From the NCBI GenBank assembly GCA_016806645.1, contig JACSYO010000977.1, positions 126,501 through 190,500 on the forward strand: a stretch of 64,000 bases of DNA. The letters run 5' to 3'. This stretch comes from Ophiodon elongatus. Its lineage: Eukaryota > Chordata > Actinopteri > Perciformes > Hexagrammidae. A model generated the notes under the pieces. The model was given only the letters and a program-made list of their open reading frames with translations. It had not been told where the DNA came from and ran no database searches. The stretch's first letter is position 1. Each line of letters starts with the position of its first letter. Of this stretch, positions 35,240 to 46,735 are shown one piece after another. The position numbers were made by a program, and so were the translations under genes.

Positions 35240-38200
35240 ATAGTTTAATTGCCATCCATTCTTTTATTCTGAAACACGGCATAAATAATGAGATATTTAT
35301 CTTGGAGCCTTGATAGATCGGATGAAGAGAACTTCACAGTTTGCTTGAAAGCGCAATGCTTGAGGCAAATCCTTTGCACTCTTTGGCTTTGACCCATTAG
35401 TGTAAAATATTTGACTATATTAGTTAATTAGGAAATCATAATTACACATTGACTTTGCATTAACTACAGACAGCAGAGTGCCTTATTTCGATTTTAAGGG
35501 CGTTGCAGGAATGGAATCTGTCAAAATGAATGTTGTCACACCAGAAAGGCCTTGCTTTTGTCTGATCTTACTTAATGTCGATTTTCCTTCAGTAAACTAC
35601 AAAGGGCACGGTCAAGCTGAAGAGTGGAAGGAGGACATCAAGGTTGTTGGATTTATTTTCTTTCTTTTTTTTTTATCATTTGGGGGCTGAACTTGGATGA
35701 GTCAGGAAAGATAGAGTCAGGGAAGAAGAGTGAAGATAAAAGCGGCGGAAGTCTAAGGGTTGTATAGAAGTGGATAAGATAGAGTCCAGGAGGACGTATC
35801 AAGGAGACAGGCAGAGATGTGGAGGGTGATAGGAGTTTGAAGGAGGGATGGATCCTCTCCTTTTGCAGCTGAGAGCAATCAGGAGACAGGAAGAAAAGAG
35901 ATGGCTCAGAGGGAGTCTGTCATATTCTCCTCATGGTTGCCTCTTTCATCTCTGTCAAGATTATCTCCTTGTGAAAGTCGCAGATAATGCTGATGCGGGG
36001 CGCTATAGAAAAACAAGATAAGCACAGATTCAAGTTGGCATAATGAATCTTAATGTGACCCCTAATGTGACCGCTGCGGCGCTAACCAACCCAAAACAGC
36101 ATTAAAAAGAGGTTAATACTGTGATTGTAAACTTAATGGTGAATCTGGACCTAATGATACTGTAGCTCTTCATGGTTTGCAATATTACTTCTAACGTCTA
36201 ATTGTTTTCCACAACCTGTGTGCAATCGGCAAGGTAATACCCTTGGCAGAGAGAGTGAATTAGCATAAGGACGTTAAAATGTCTGGATAGCGGTGGTAGA
36301 CAGGGCGGAGGCGCTTGCTGAATGTCTCCAGGAGGTAGAGCGTCCGCCCTGCTCAGCTGGCAAATGGACACATTTAGGACGTAGAGGAGCAGATGGTCAA
36401 GCTGACCTTAGTGAGCAATTCCAAAAGCTGAAGCTGTGTTTTTCCAAACAAAGGACATTATGGGATGTCTCATCTCGACAGTATCTTGCCAAATAGGATT
36501 ATTTGTCACAGAAATAAGCTTCATCTGACTCTAATATAATGTGTAATATAACATTACCAGGCAGAGCTGGTGTTATTCAATGTTTTATTTTATTGTCTCA
36601 TGAAAAGACCAAAACAAGCGATGCGTTCATCTGTTTCTTAGTACTTTTCATCTTTTCCTACTGGGCCACTTTGTGCCCCATGATGCCAGAAGATCTGGGG
36701 TATTCACATCTGACTTCTATACTTATAAACGTAACTTTTTTTTTTGCTTCATGCTTTTGTGCTGATACAACCTTTTACATCTTAACCCACATGAAGAAAA
36801 TTACACTCTGCGTAGCTGAGACGCTTCTGGACCAGTACGGTACAAAAGACGTGGACCGGGAGCAGGGCGGCCAGGCCGCCGCTCATGGAGATTTGTTGCC
36901 TGGGTCCAGAGCCTTGAATCCGCCCACTCGCCCGAGTTGACGTGTGGTGTCTGTGTGGTGTCCACACATTGTAGCCGTGTAGGCGGTAGCCTGTACTTAC
37001 CCCGAGGCAGACCGTATGGACAGTAAGCTATGACGTATGTAACGCAGTTCATCCGGTGTTGTGGCAAGTACAACTCCATCGTGTGTGTTCCCAGTCCAAA
37101 ACCTGTGTGTGTTTATATTCCAGTAACAACAGCACGTGTTGAAGCGTAATGTGACACTGGTGATGGTGATGAAACTGACATACTATTTTTGGCCAAAAAT
37201 AGCAGTGAATGTCACAAATATATCGTATCCAATAGCCTTCTTTTCAAATGTTTTTGAAAAACATAAACAAAATGTTTGTCTGAAGTAACACACTGCTCCA
37301 AAAGTGGGACATAACAGGTTGAATGTTAATTAGCAGGATTTTTCAGCAATGAAGAGGTCGGGCAGTCAGCACTTTGATATGCAATGTTTTAAAGTCACAT
37401 CAGACAGCAAACACGGCTCCAATTAGGCCCAATCATCTGTCCACAGTGCTCATTGATCATTGGCCAATGGAAATGAAGAAACAGTAAAATGTTAAGGTTA
37501 ACTGTCTCAAAAGCCTCGCTGACACGTCAACAACACATACCACATACTGTACAAAGCCTTTTTCTTTCTGGGTAATTGGCGTGTGGCATGGGAATGACCT
37601 TTTTAGCAGTGTTTTCTCTGGCGATGCATCAACTGATTTTATCTCCCACATGTATATCTAGTACATTCTAGTACAGTCTAATGAAACCTGGCTAGGCCTG
37701 GCAGAAGCATGTTGCCGCTCTATTGTTGCATCTGGCAGATCAAAGTCATTGCAACAACAACAGAAGCCTTTGACCCAGGTGACAGGTGTGATAAATAACC
37801 CTGTCCGTGACCCTGGGGATTCCTTTGAGGATGCTGCTTACGGCTAATAAGGTGTGATGCGAGCTGTAGTGTTGCTGCCAGGGCTGCAGGGTTGTAAAAG
37901 CCTGGTGTGTCTCTCAGACTGGTGTCTCTCAAACAAGTGTCAAAGGTTCAAAGGCTTGTATTGTGACCAGAGAGACGAGAGCAAGACAGCCGGCCTGATG
38001 AGCAATCTTCTCTGAGGAGGCTTCCGGAGGGATTGTGAGTGCTTGATATGTGCTCGGGGTGAGGAGGGAAAGCTGTGCAGCTTTCATGGAGAAAACACCA
38101 GCTGTGTTTAGTGCTGAGACGATTGGTCAATTAACCATTCGTTGAGCAAGAGATCACGTTTGATAATGGATTAATTGTACGACCCGTCTTTCAAGAATGC

Positions 38201-41070
38201 ATGCCAACCATAAGCTGGAGCAGCTTTTCAAATTGAATTGCTGTTTTCTGTTTGATATTATTGAATTGCTTTGGGTTTGGGACTGTTGGTCAATCAAAAT
38301 CCACTATCTTTACCAGAGGGCATTTGTAGCCTAACCCACGTGATCCTCAGTCAAGTTGAAATAATCCTGGCAGCAATTATGTTTCCCAAAAATGTTATTC
38401 GTCAAAGTCATTTAGTAGTACATAAATGTAATTTGTGGGAGACTGGGCTGTACAGCCATAGTTGTGTTTACATGGTGCTATTTCACTTTTATGCTCATTG
38501 TGTTTTCATGCTGAACTTTTCCTGTTCCAAGAGAACAATTTTACTCACTCTAAATAAAAAATACTGGTCTAAAACACGTCAATATGTGGATTTCTATAGG
38601 ACTGTCAAGCTTTTTGCTTATCTCAGTCCAAAGAGAGTCTTTTAAGCTTCAGAGTGTGTTTGAGAAACAGCATTATCTCTCTGCCTTTGTCACAATCAGA
38701 TAACTTGTTTTTAACATTGAGAGCTGGATGCTTTTTATCTGATTGCTGATGCAATTTGTGGAAGTTCATAGAAACTTGGTTGGACAGCACACATCCACTG
38801 GACCACTGTGGGTGGACATCGTACAACTTCAGTGTGCTGGTGCTCTTTTGGATGGAAGGAACGTCTTGATGACAGAAAGAGCAAATGTGAATGCACACAC
38901 AGTGGAACTTAATCAAAGAAAGCCAATGTAGAGAAACTCATACAAATGCTTACACACATTCATGCTCTAGTTGTGTGTGCCTGCTGTCAACCATGCACAC
39001 ACACAAGAATGGCATTAATGGAACATGAAGAGTGTGATTGATGTAAGTGTTAAACGTACCAGTAACCCGTATCTTGAAAGTGATGGGAAATTGAACAGGG
39101 TTCGCCCTCCTTGTTCCTTCCAAACAGGTCAGGCTGGACTGCCCTTTTCCCATTCGGGTCTAATCTCAACTTTCCTCCACGTGTACCATGGCAGATGAGA
39201 ACATCGAACAAAGACTGAGTAGTGTTCAGATAAAAAGAGATTGCTCCCAGTCTGAAGGATTGCTTTTTGCTGGAAGTGATGTCATTTCAATACCAGAATT
39301 GCAGGGAACTGACTATGCTATACATATGCTTTTGAATGTGTTATAGTGGTGGGGACCAAAACAGAGCTAAAAGTGAGTCTGATTTTGGACTTAAATTCGT
39401 TGAGTGGCCAGTAGCTTTAAATCAATGCTAATGCCGTGGTGTCAGCTGGGTGCGTAAATAGGCAGCTATAACACGTTAGCTATAACACGTTAGCTGTAAC
39501 ACGTTAGCTATAAAACATTAGCTATAACAACTGTATGTGGTGATAACATGCTAAAATGAAGTTTACAACCAAATAAATCAAATAATACCACTTTAAATCA
39601 AATTTCCGTAACAGAAAATAACGAGAAAAAATTATGCAAAGGCAAATTATATCTCGAGAAGATATAATCTTTATTATATCAACATTATGACTAAAGTTGA
39701 TATTGCTACAATATGTCGATCGGCCAGGTAATCTGATGATGACAAAAGTGTGATTGTGCTCCTACTTTTCTAGACTAGACTGAAAAAATAAGATCTAACC
39801 TATAATGCTGCAGGGGTGATTGAAACCTTTCACTTCTCCTAAAGCGGCGCCTCTTATGAAGTCATGCCATTCAGTTTTCTGCTATTTATCTGTGCCTTGA
39901 CTTATTTGAACAAATTCTTGGGGGAAGTCAAGTGATCTGTGTGAGGACCTGTTCTTTTCACTTGTCTAATATTATATATTAGGGTTTTTAGAGGTTATAA
40001 CCTTGGAGACACCAGAGAACAAACCCAAATTGTTCAGAGTAAAACTAAAAATATATTTATCAAATTCATTAGGAGGGCACCTCTGATTGTTTCTTCCAAT
40101 AACCATAAGTGGAGAAATGATTTCCCCACAGCAGCAGTTTCATAGTAATTGATCCTCAGTGATCTCAGTAATCTTGTTAAAGCTGCTGGTCATTTAGCAG
40201 TTTTAAAACAAAAAAGACAGAGTCTTCATCTCATCATCCAATTTTCTCATGGTCTGTCGGCGAAATGTGAATGAGTTATGGGCCGAGGGGGGGGATTGAA
40301 TCCCGTCACAAGGGGCAGAGCAGTAAGACACAGCGGTTTGAGAAAGAAGGGACAATCAATTGTGGCTTCTTGCCAGAGATATGGGCTGTTTATTCAGAGA
40401 GAGAGGGGGAATAAGATAGGTCTCGAGATAGGCTGGAGGAGACACAAAACACTCTGAGGTAATCAGATTGTACCTACATTTCCATACGTGGAACCTCTTT
40501 CCAGAGAAAGACTTTAAGCCAGTGGCTTTTACCCGACTCTGCAATGTGGCTTTCTCATCTTACACATTGACTTCAACAAAGGCAGTTCTCAAATAGCTTG
40601 ATGTTAATCTATCAATCTGTCAGGGATAATACCACACAATGTGTAAGTTCCAATTGTAATGGATGAGCATTATTTGATGGGAAAATCCAGATTCACACAA
40701 ATGCCATTCAGCCCCTTCTCTATTTTATGAATTGGTTACATAAATAACCCAAGCTTTAGCTAAGCCTCTCTGGCGCATCATGCAAGCATATTGTCAATAA
40801 AAGATTTGAGAGAGAACAAAAAAAACTTCATGTATCTCATTTTTAATGGTCAAAGTTGCTCATCTTTGGCAGTCTGAATACCCAAAGTGCAAACAAAGCG
40901 TCACCTGTTAAATTTGACCTGGAAGTGAAGGGTCATGCTGCTCTACCCCTCGCTCTACTTTCAAAATAAAATCTAGGACTGTTTTTCTTTTTTTTAACTA
41001 CCAGATAGAGACAAGTAGCAGTCTATATCGATGTCCGTGTTATCGTAATACAAATGCAGTAACACAAAAT
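35240..41070. other. Intergenic, no gene recognised
   Basis: About 5.8 kb of AT-rich sequence. The longest open frame (36539-36940, 133 codons) lacks family resemblance. One small minisatellite is at 39464. Confidence 0.4.
39464..39528. repeat. 14-bp minisatellite, ~4.6 copies
   Basis: Unit AGCTATAACACGTT with G and AA/ATT variants in copies three and four. Confidence 0.9.
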
Positions 41071-41079
41071 TAATTCAAT

Positions 41080-43363
41080 TCAATTCAATTCAATTTATTT
41101 TTGTATAGCCCAAAATCACAAATTACAAATTTGCCTCAGAGGGCTTTACAATCTGTACACAACGACATCCTCTGTCCCAGAACCTCTCATCGACTCAGGA
41201 AAAACTCCCCCAAAAAAAACCCTTTCAACAGGGAGAAAAATGGAAGAAACCTTCAGGAGAGCAGCAGAGGAGGATCCCTCTCCCAGGATGGACAGAGTAC
41301 AAAAATAGATGTGATGTGTACAGAATGAACAGCATAACAGAGTTACAACATGTTCAATTCACATGACAGAAATGATTCATGTAATAGTAGCAGTAGGTGA
41401 CGGGGAGGACCACAGCAGGACGTAGGACCAGGGTCCAGATTTAACCACGATCCACAGAAACCTGCGAGGCGAGGAGGCACAAAGACTTTGGGGATGGAGC
41501 AGTTAGTAATGTGCATTTATGGTGCATGAATTCATACAGAAGGTAAAATAGAGAAGAATGTGCGTCAGCAGGGCCACGGAAGGAACCAGGAGGCAGGACC
41601 AGGGTCCAGATGCAACCACGATCTGTGGAAACCTGCGAGGCGAGAAAGCACAAAGACTCCGAGGGAATATGTAGAGTTAGTAATGTGCATTTATAGAACA
41701 TGAATTCATACAGAAGGAGAGAGAGAAAAGGATAGAGTAGCTCAGTGTATCCTAAGTTGTCCCCCAGCAGTCTAGGCCTATAGCAGCATATCAAGGGGCT
41801 GGAAAGAATGGACCAGGGCAAACCTGAGCCAGCCCTAACTATAAGCGCTATCAAAGAGGAAAGTCTTAAGTCTACTCTTAAATGAGGTCACTGTGTCTGC
41901 CCCCCGTACTGAAAGTGGAAGCTGGTTCCATAGAAGAGGAGCTTGATAACTGAAGGCTCTGGCTCCCATCCTACTTTTTAAGACTCTAGGAACCACAAGC
42001 AGCCCCGCATTCAGTGAGCGCAGCTCTCTAGTGGGGTAATATGGTACTATAAGATCTCTAGTGGGGTAATATGGTACTATAAGCTCTCTAGTGGGGTAAT
42101 ATGGTACTATGAGCTCTCTAGTGGGGTAATATGGTACTATGAGATCCTTAAGATATGATGGTGCCTCACCAATTAAGGCTTTGTAGGTGACGAGAAGGAT
42201 TTTAAATTCGACTGGATTTCACAGGGAGCCAGTGAAGAGAAGCTAATACAGGAGTAATATGATCTCTTTTCTTAGTTTTTGTTAGAACATGAGCTGCAGC
42301 ATTCTGGATCAACTGGAGAGATTTAAGAGACTTATTAGAGCAGCCTGATAATAAGGAGTTACAGTAGTCCAGTCTAGAAGTAACAAATGCGTGAACTAAT
42401 TTTTCTGCATCGCTTTGAGACAGGATTTGTCTAATTTTTGAAATGTTACGTAGGTGAAAAAAGGCAGTCCTTGAGATTTGTTTTACGTGAGAGTTAAAGG
42501 ACAAGTCCTGATCAAAGACAACTCCGAGATTCTTTACGGTGGTGCTGGATGCCAGGGCAATGCCATCAAGAGAAACCACATCATTAGATAGTTGATTTCG
42601 GAGGTGTTCTGGGCCGAGTAAACATCAGGAAGTTGCAGGTCATCCATGTTTTTATATCTTTGAGACATGCTTGAAGTTTAGCAAGCTGGTTGGTTTCGTC
42701 TGGCTTGATCGATAGATATAATTGAGTATCAGCAGCATAACAATGAAAGTCTATGGAGTGTTTTCTGATAATATTGCCCAAAGGAAGCATATATAAGGTG
42801 AATAAGATTGGTCCAAGCACAGAACCTTGTGGAACTCCGTGACTGACGTTGGTGGTCATCGAGGATTCATCGTTTACATATACAAATTGAGATCGATCTG
42901 ATAAATAGGATTCAAACCAGCTTAGTGCGGTGCCTTTAATGCCAATCAAATGTTCTAATCTCTGTAATAGGATGTGATGGTCAATGGTGTCAAACGCAGC
43001 ACTAAGGTCTAACAAGACAAGAACAGAGGCAAGTCCTTTATCTGATGCAATTAGAAGGTCATTAGTAATTTTCACCAGTGCTGTCTCTGTGCTGTGGTGT
43101 TTTCTAAATCCTGACTGAAAATCCTCGAATAAACTATAACTTTGAAACTATGTAGAAAGTCACACAACTGATTTGCAACTACTTTCTCAAGGATCTTAGA
43201 GAGGAAGGGAAGGTTAGAGATCGGTCTATAGTTAGCCAACACCTCTGGATCAAGAGTGGGCTTCTTGAGAAGAGGCTTAATCACAGCTACTTTAAAAGAC
43301 TGTGGTACATGGCCTGTTAGTAAAGACAGATTGACAATATCCAGCAGACAGGTGCCAATCTGT
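41080..43363 (-). mobile_element. L2-type LINE, 5'-truncated, inactive
   Basis: Minus-strand reverse transcriptase in pieces: LTGHVPQSFKVAVIKPLLKK and LANYRPISNLPFLSKILEK (~43363-43150), then after a frameshift DLSAAFDTIDHH, GVPQGSVLGPILFTLYM, an active-site box mutated to YAAD (42739-42728), VKNLGVVFDQDLSF, RLDYCNSLLSG and LASLHWLPV. The frame continues through LIVPYYPTRE repeats and GLLVVPRVLKSRMGARAF. The 3' UTR ends with the fish L2 signature GATTGTAAAGCCCTCTGAGG and an ATTGA-type pentamer tail (41076-41096). The start at 43363 is an abrupt 5' truncation typical of target-primed insertion. Confidence 0.85.
42022..42146 (-). repeat. 30-bp tandem repeat inside the L2 reading frame, 4 copies
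   Basis: Copies at exact 30-base spacing (GTGGGGTAAT at 42031, 42061, 42091 and 42121). On the coding strand each is ten codons, LIVPYYPTR plus E or D, so the frame is kept. Confidence 0.93.
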
Positions 43364-45090
43364 AAAACTTCTTACTTACTCAAATCACATTACATTTTTG
43401 GAAAATGCTCTGGTTTTGTCTCTTTTAAATTGATGGCACACTCTTATTTGAATCTGATCGTACGAATGCCCTCAAATGTTGCCTTATAGAATGAGTAGCG
43501 CTCAGAATGTTTTCAGCTCTCTCAAATACTTTGTCATTAATATCCATCCATAGCACATACATTAAATCAGAACAGCTAACCGGTGTCCGGTTATACTGTT
43601 CAGCGACCTGCCGGCCAATCGTTTATGGATCTGGGGAACACAGCAAGGCACCCGTTTCCTGCAATCAAATAACAAAATACAAAAATTCTGTGATAAATAT
43701 AATGGAACAAATTCATTCAGAGAGACATTTGACTTTTTCTATCAACGATAACAGCTTTAGAAGTGTCTGTGTCCTCAAGCGATTCTTAGAGTTCTGGTTC
43801 TGTACCCCCTCTCTGGCACTGAGTTCTCACAGACACACACAAACCTGAATGTCCTGCAGCTTGTGGTCCTCCTGAGTGTTCCCTCTCAACCCCGGCAGGT
43901 CGTGGCAGGCTGCAGTGTTTACTCGGCCCCATAGCGTCTTGTTTCCTTTACAGCTAATTTAATGTCATGGGCATTTACCTGCCTGCGTGCCCATAAACAG
44001 GTCCTGTGAGGGTAAGAGCGATGCAATTATGTAGGACATGCAGAAGTAATCACCTTGAATCTAATCAGGTCAAATTGGATTTGGATTTTCATTTAATAAT
44101 GCATCTAGGCAAATTTAATATGGGAAGTGAACAATATGTTGATAATGTAACTATTACACTTTCTTAAATTACACAGCCTTAAGATTCGGGTTTAGAAAAC
44201 CAACAATTTAACTGTGTATCACATTTTCATGGGGAAGCAGATAGTCTTCAATATGCTCTCAGTAAAACTCAAAACTCACAGGAGGAAAGTAAAAATCACA
44301 TACGCAAAATTGCTTAATAGCAAATAAATGGTTTATTGTTCCTATTGCTGTGGTAAAATAAAAAAATGATGCAAATAAAGACAGCGGGAGTCAATAAAAG
44401 TACATATGCAAATATGGCAAGTTGCAGTGGGACTATTATTGCCTGTGTGAAACGGTTATTGCTGTGAAAATGAAGCTTTTCCTCATTTCTCAGTATTATC
44501 CTGGCTGTTGGTAGCTTACGGAAAAATCAAATGGGAGCAATAGAAATATCACGGGTGCATCATAACCATAATTTATTACAGATGGGCCAACAGGGGTGAA
44601 AATGATGATGACACAACATATTTAATATATGTTCACATCATGAAGGATTACACAAAAATGGTTGGTATAGCATTATTTCCCCACTCCACTCATAAACAGC
44701 CTAATTGAAATATGTCATAATTGGACTCATTTGAAATATTTGTTCATTAGAAGTAGAGTATGCACTTCCAGATTTAGCGCTCTCAGCACTGTGACTAAAA
44801 GGACACAAGCATAGAGAAACCCAAACATCAGAGGTACAAACACAGCAACAGTTATGTATTTAATCAATTATGTATGTGATGAGGTCTGTCCCATGAGCAG
44901 CAGCGCTGCTACCTGCTCTTGCGTGAGAAAAGAAGCTCATTTCAAACGTTAAAATGTACACTTCCACACAAGTCCATAGATGTAGTTCCCTGGAGTAACT
45001 GGAGCCGGAAAGAAATGTAAGAGAGAGCACAGAGCATAAAATACAAATTCACTTTTTATAATAAGATGGAACTGATCCTGGGATCCTGTC
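43364..45090. other. Intergenic, no gene recognised
   Basis: AT-rich, no recognised exon or repeat. Confidence 0.4.
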
Positions 45091-45162
45091 CAGATTGTAA
45101 AGCCCTCTGAGGTAAATTAGTAATGTTCAGCTATAGAAAATAAATTGAACTGAATTGAGAGA
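45091..45162 (+). mobile_element. Short 3' end of an L2-family LINE
   Basis: CAGATTGTAAAGCCCTCTGA followed by GGTAAATTAGTAATGTTCAG and AATAAATTGAACTGAATTGA. It matches the 3' end of the larger element at 41080-43363 in opposite orientation; only about 70 bases retained. Confidence 0.75.
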
Positions 45163-45890
45163 GAGGGAAAAGCAGCAAAGGGCCAGGGGTCCAATTCAAA
45201 CCCAGCTCGCTAAAACAATGATTTTTCTAAGCAGAGAAATGAACTCCATATTTCCACTGACCAATATAAGTCCTGCAAAAAGTCTTCTCACCCACCCTAT
45301 GAAGCATTCAGTGGGGAGTCTCTGAGATCAGAGCATGTCATCTACTGCATGCACTCAATCATGCTGCATCAGAATAATGATTTAAAGTATCAGGGCCAAA
45401 GTAGCGTGTCCAAAGGGAAGTCAACTCCATATAGCTCTTTTTTTCTAGTATGAGCTACAAAGCTGCAGTCTAGTCCATTTGAGGTGTTTTAATGATTGTG
45501 ACAGTGAATGAAGACCATCCTTACAGGAACACTGTTGTTGCTTCATTTCATTGTCTTCAGTCTCAATCAGCAGGTGATCTGTAGCTCTTTATCTTTTTCA
45601 CCTGTTTAATCTGCTGAATCAGTTTGACATCATGAATATATCCTTGAAATGCATATTGTCAACTCTTCTGTCTGTTTTTCTCTGCTTCTTTGTTGTTTAA
45701 AAAAACATTAGGTTGTATTTATTCAGGGAGTGCAGTTAGTGACAGTGTGTGCTCCAAGGTTACTCTGACAACTTGACAGAGTGGGGGGGGGCTGAGCTCA
45801 GGGTCAATTTGATATGGGTCATGGTAACACAAATTATTTAATTTGTAGCATTATATGAAGCACTTTCCGATTCAGACATGTAATAAGGTT

Positions 45891-46051
45891 TTAGGAGCAT
45901 TCTGGTCTTTCGAGCTCCTCAAACATCACCTTCTCCAGACTCTTAATAACACTGGGCCATGAAAGACCCTTCACAGCCCATTACTGCTGACCATGTTGTA
46001 CTCATCATTCAGTATGGTGTAGCCGTCATCAGGATTTACCTTGATGTATAG
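45891..46051 (-). pseudogene. Unrecognised coding-like fragment ending in TAA
   Basis: Minus strand: LYIKVNPDDGYTILNDEYNM, then after one frameshift AVKGLSWPSVIKSLEK, VMFEELERPECS and TAA at 45893-45891. Amino-acid content looks like a real soluble protein C-terminus rather than random AT-rich translation. I cannot name the family. It may be a processed pseudogene or transposon fragment. No introns or poly-A tail seen. Confidence 0.3.
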
Positions 46052-46514
46052 TAACTATAGGTCCTTTGATGGTGGATTAAATATTCAAGTAAACAAACTC
46101 AGTAAAGATCAGCCATCACCATATTCAATGGTAACTGTACCTGCACAGTACTCCTGGAAGTTGCGTCTATATTGGTTGATTCTGCACATTCAGATTTATG
46201 TCCCATGTCGAGGTTCAGTGCCAACGCATGACGGTATGTGTCTTATATGTAGCGAGGTGGAGCATGAGAGGGTGGAGGTGGAGGTCCGGGTGGTGGGCGG
46301 GCATGTGGCCCATGAGACTTTCATGCAGGAGAGGGTTGTGTCCCGTCACAGATGTTCGTCTTTAGGGTTTTTGCATAAATAAATAAATAAAAATAAATAA
46401 TGCCTTATTAGTATCTCATGCATGTATTCTCCATGCACAGCTCGTGATAAACCATATCATTCGTGCTTTGATCATACCTGAATTCATTTTATTATTTATG
46501 TATTTAATTAATTA

Positions 46515-46735
46515 CATTTTTGCACTCAAAACTCACCTATTTAAATCTGCTTTTAACATGTGATGCTAGTTATGTAATGATTGTTTTGTTTTTTACTGTT
46601 ATAATGTAATTTATCTGCTTTGTTTATATTCGTATTGCTTTTAATGTTTGTTTATACCTTGTGAAGTGCCTTTGAGTACCTTTTAAAGCGCTATACAAAT
46701 AACATGTATTGTTATTATTATTATTATTACATTTA
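46515..46735 (+). mobile_element. 3' end of an L2-like LINE with (ATT)n tail
   Basis: FALKTHLFKSAFNM, resembling the last codons of L2-type ORFs (LKTHLF), is followed by a 3' UTR ending TTTTAAAGCGCTATACAAAT and a TTATTATTATTATTA tail, the usual form of fish L2-like 3' ends. Confidence 0.55.

Noticed and set aside
36539..36940. 133-codon open frame with hydrophobic stretches
   Set aside because: No recognisable family, no splice or promoter context, AT-rich composition; compatible with chance.
46041..46382. 113-codon plus-strand open frame
   Set aside because: No family resemblance; spans unrelated sequence next to the orphan fragment.
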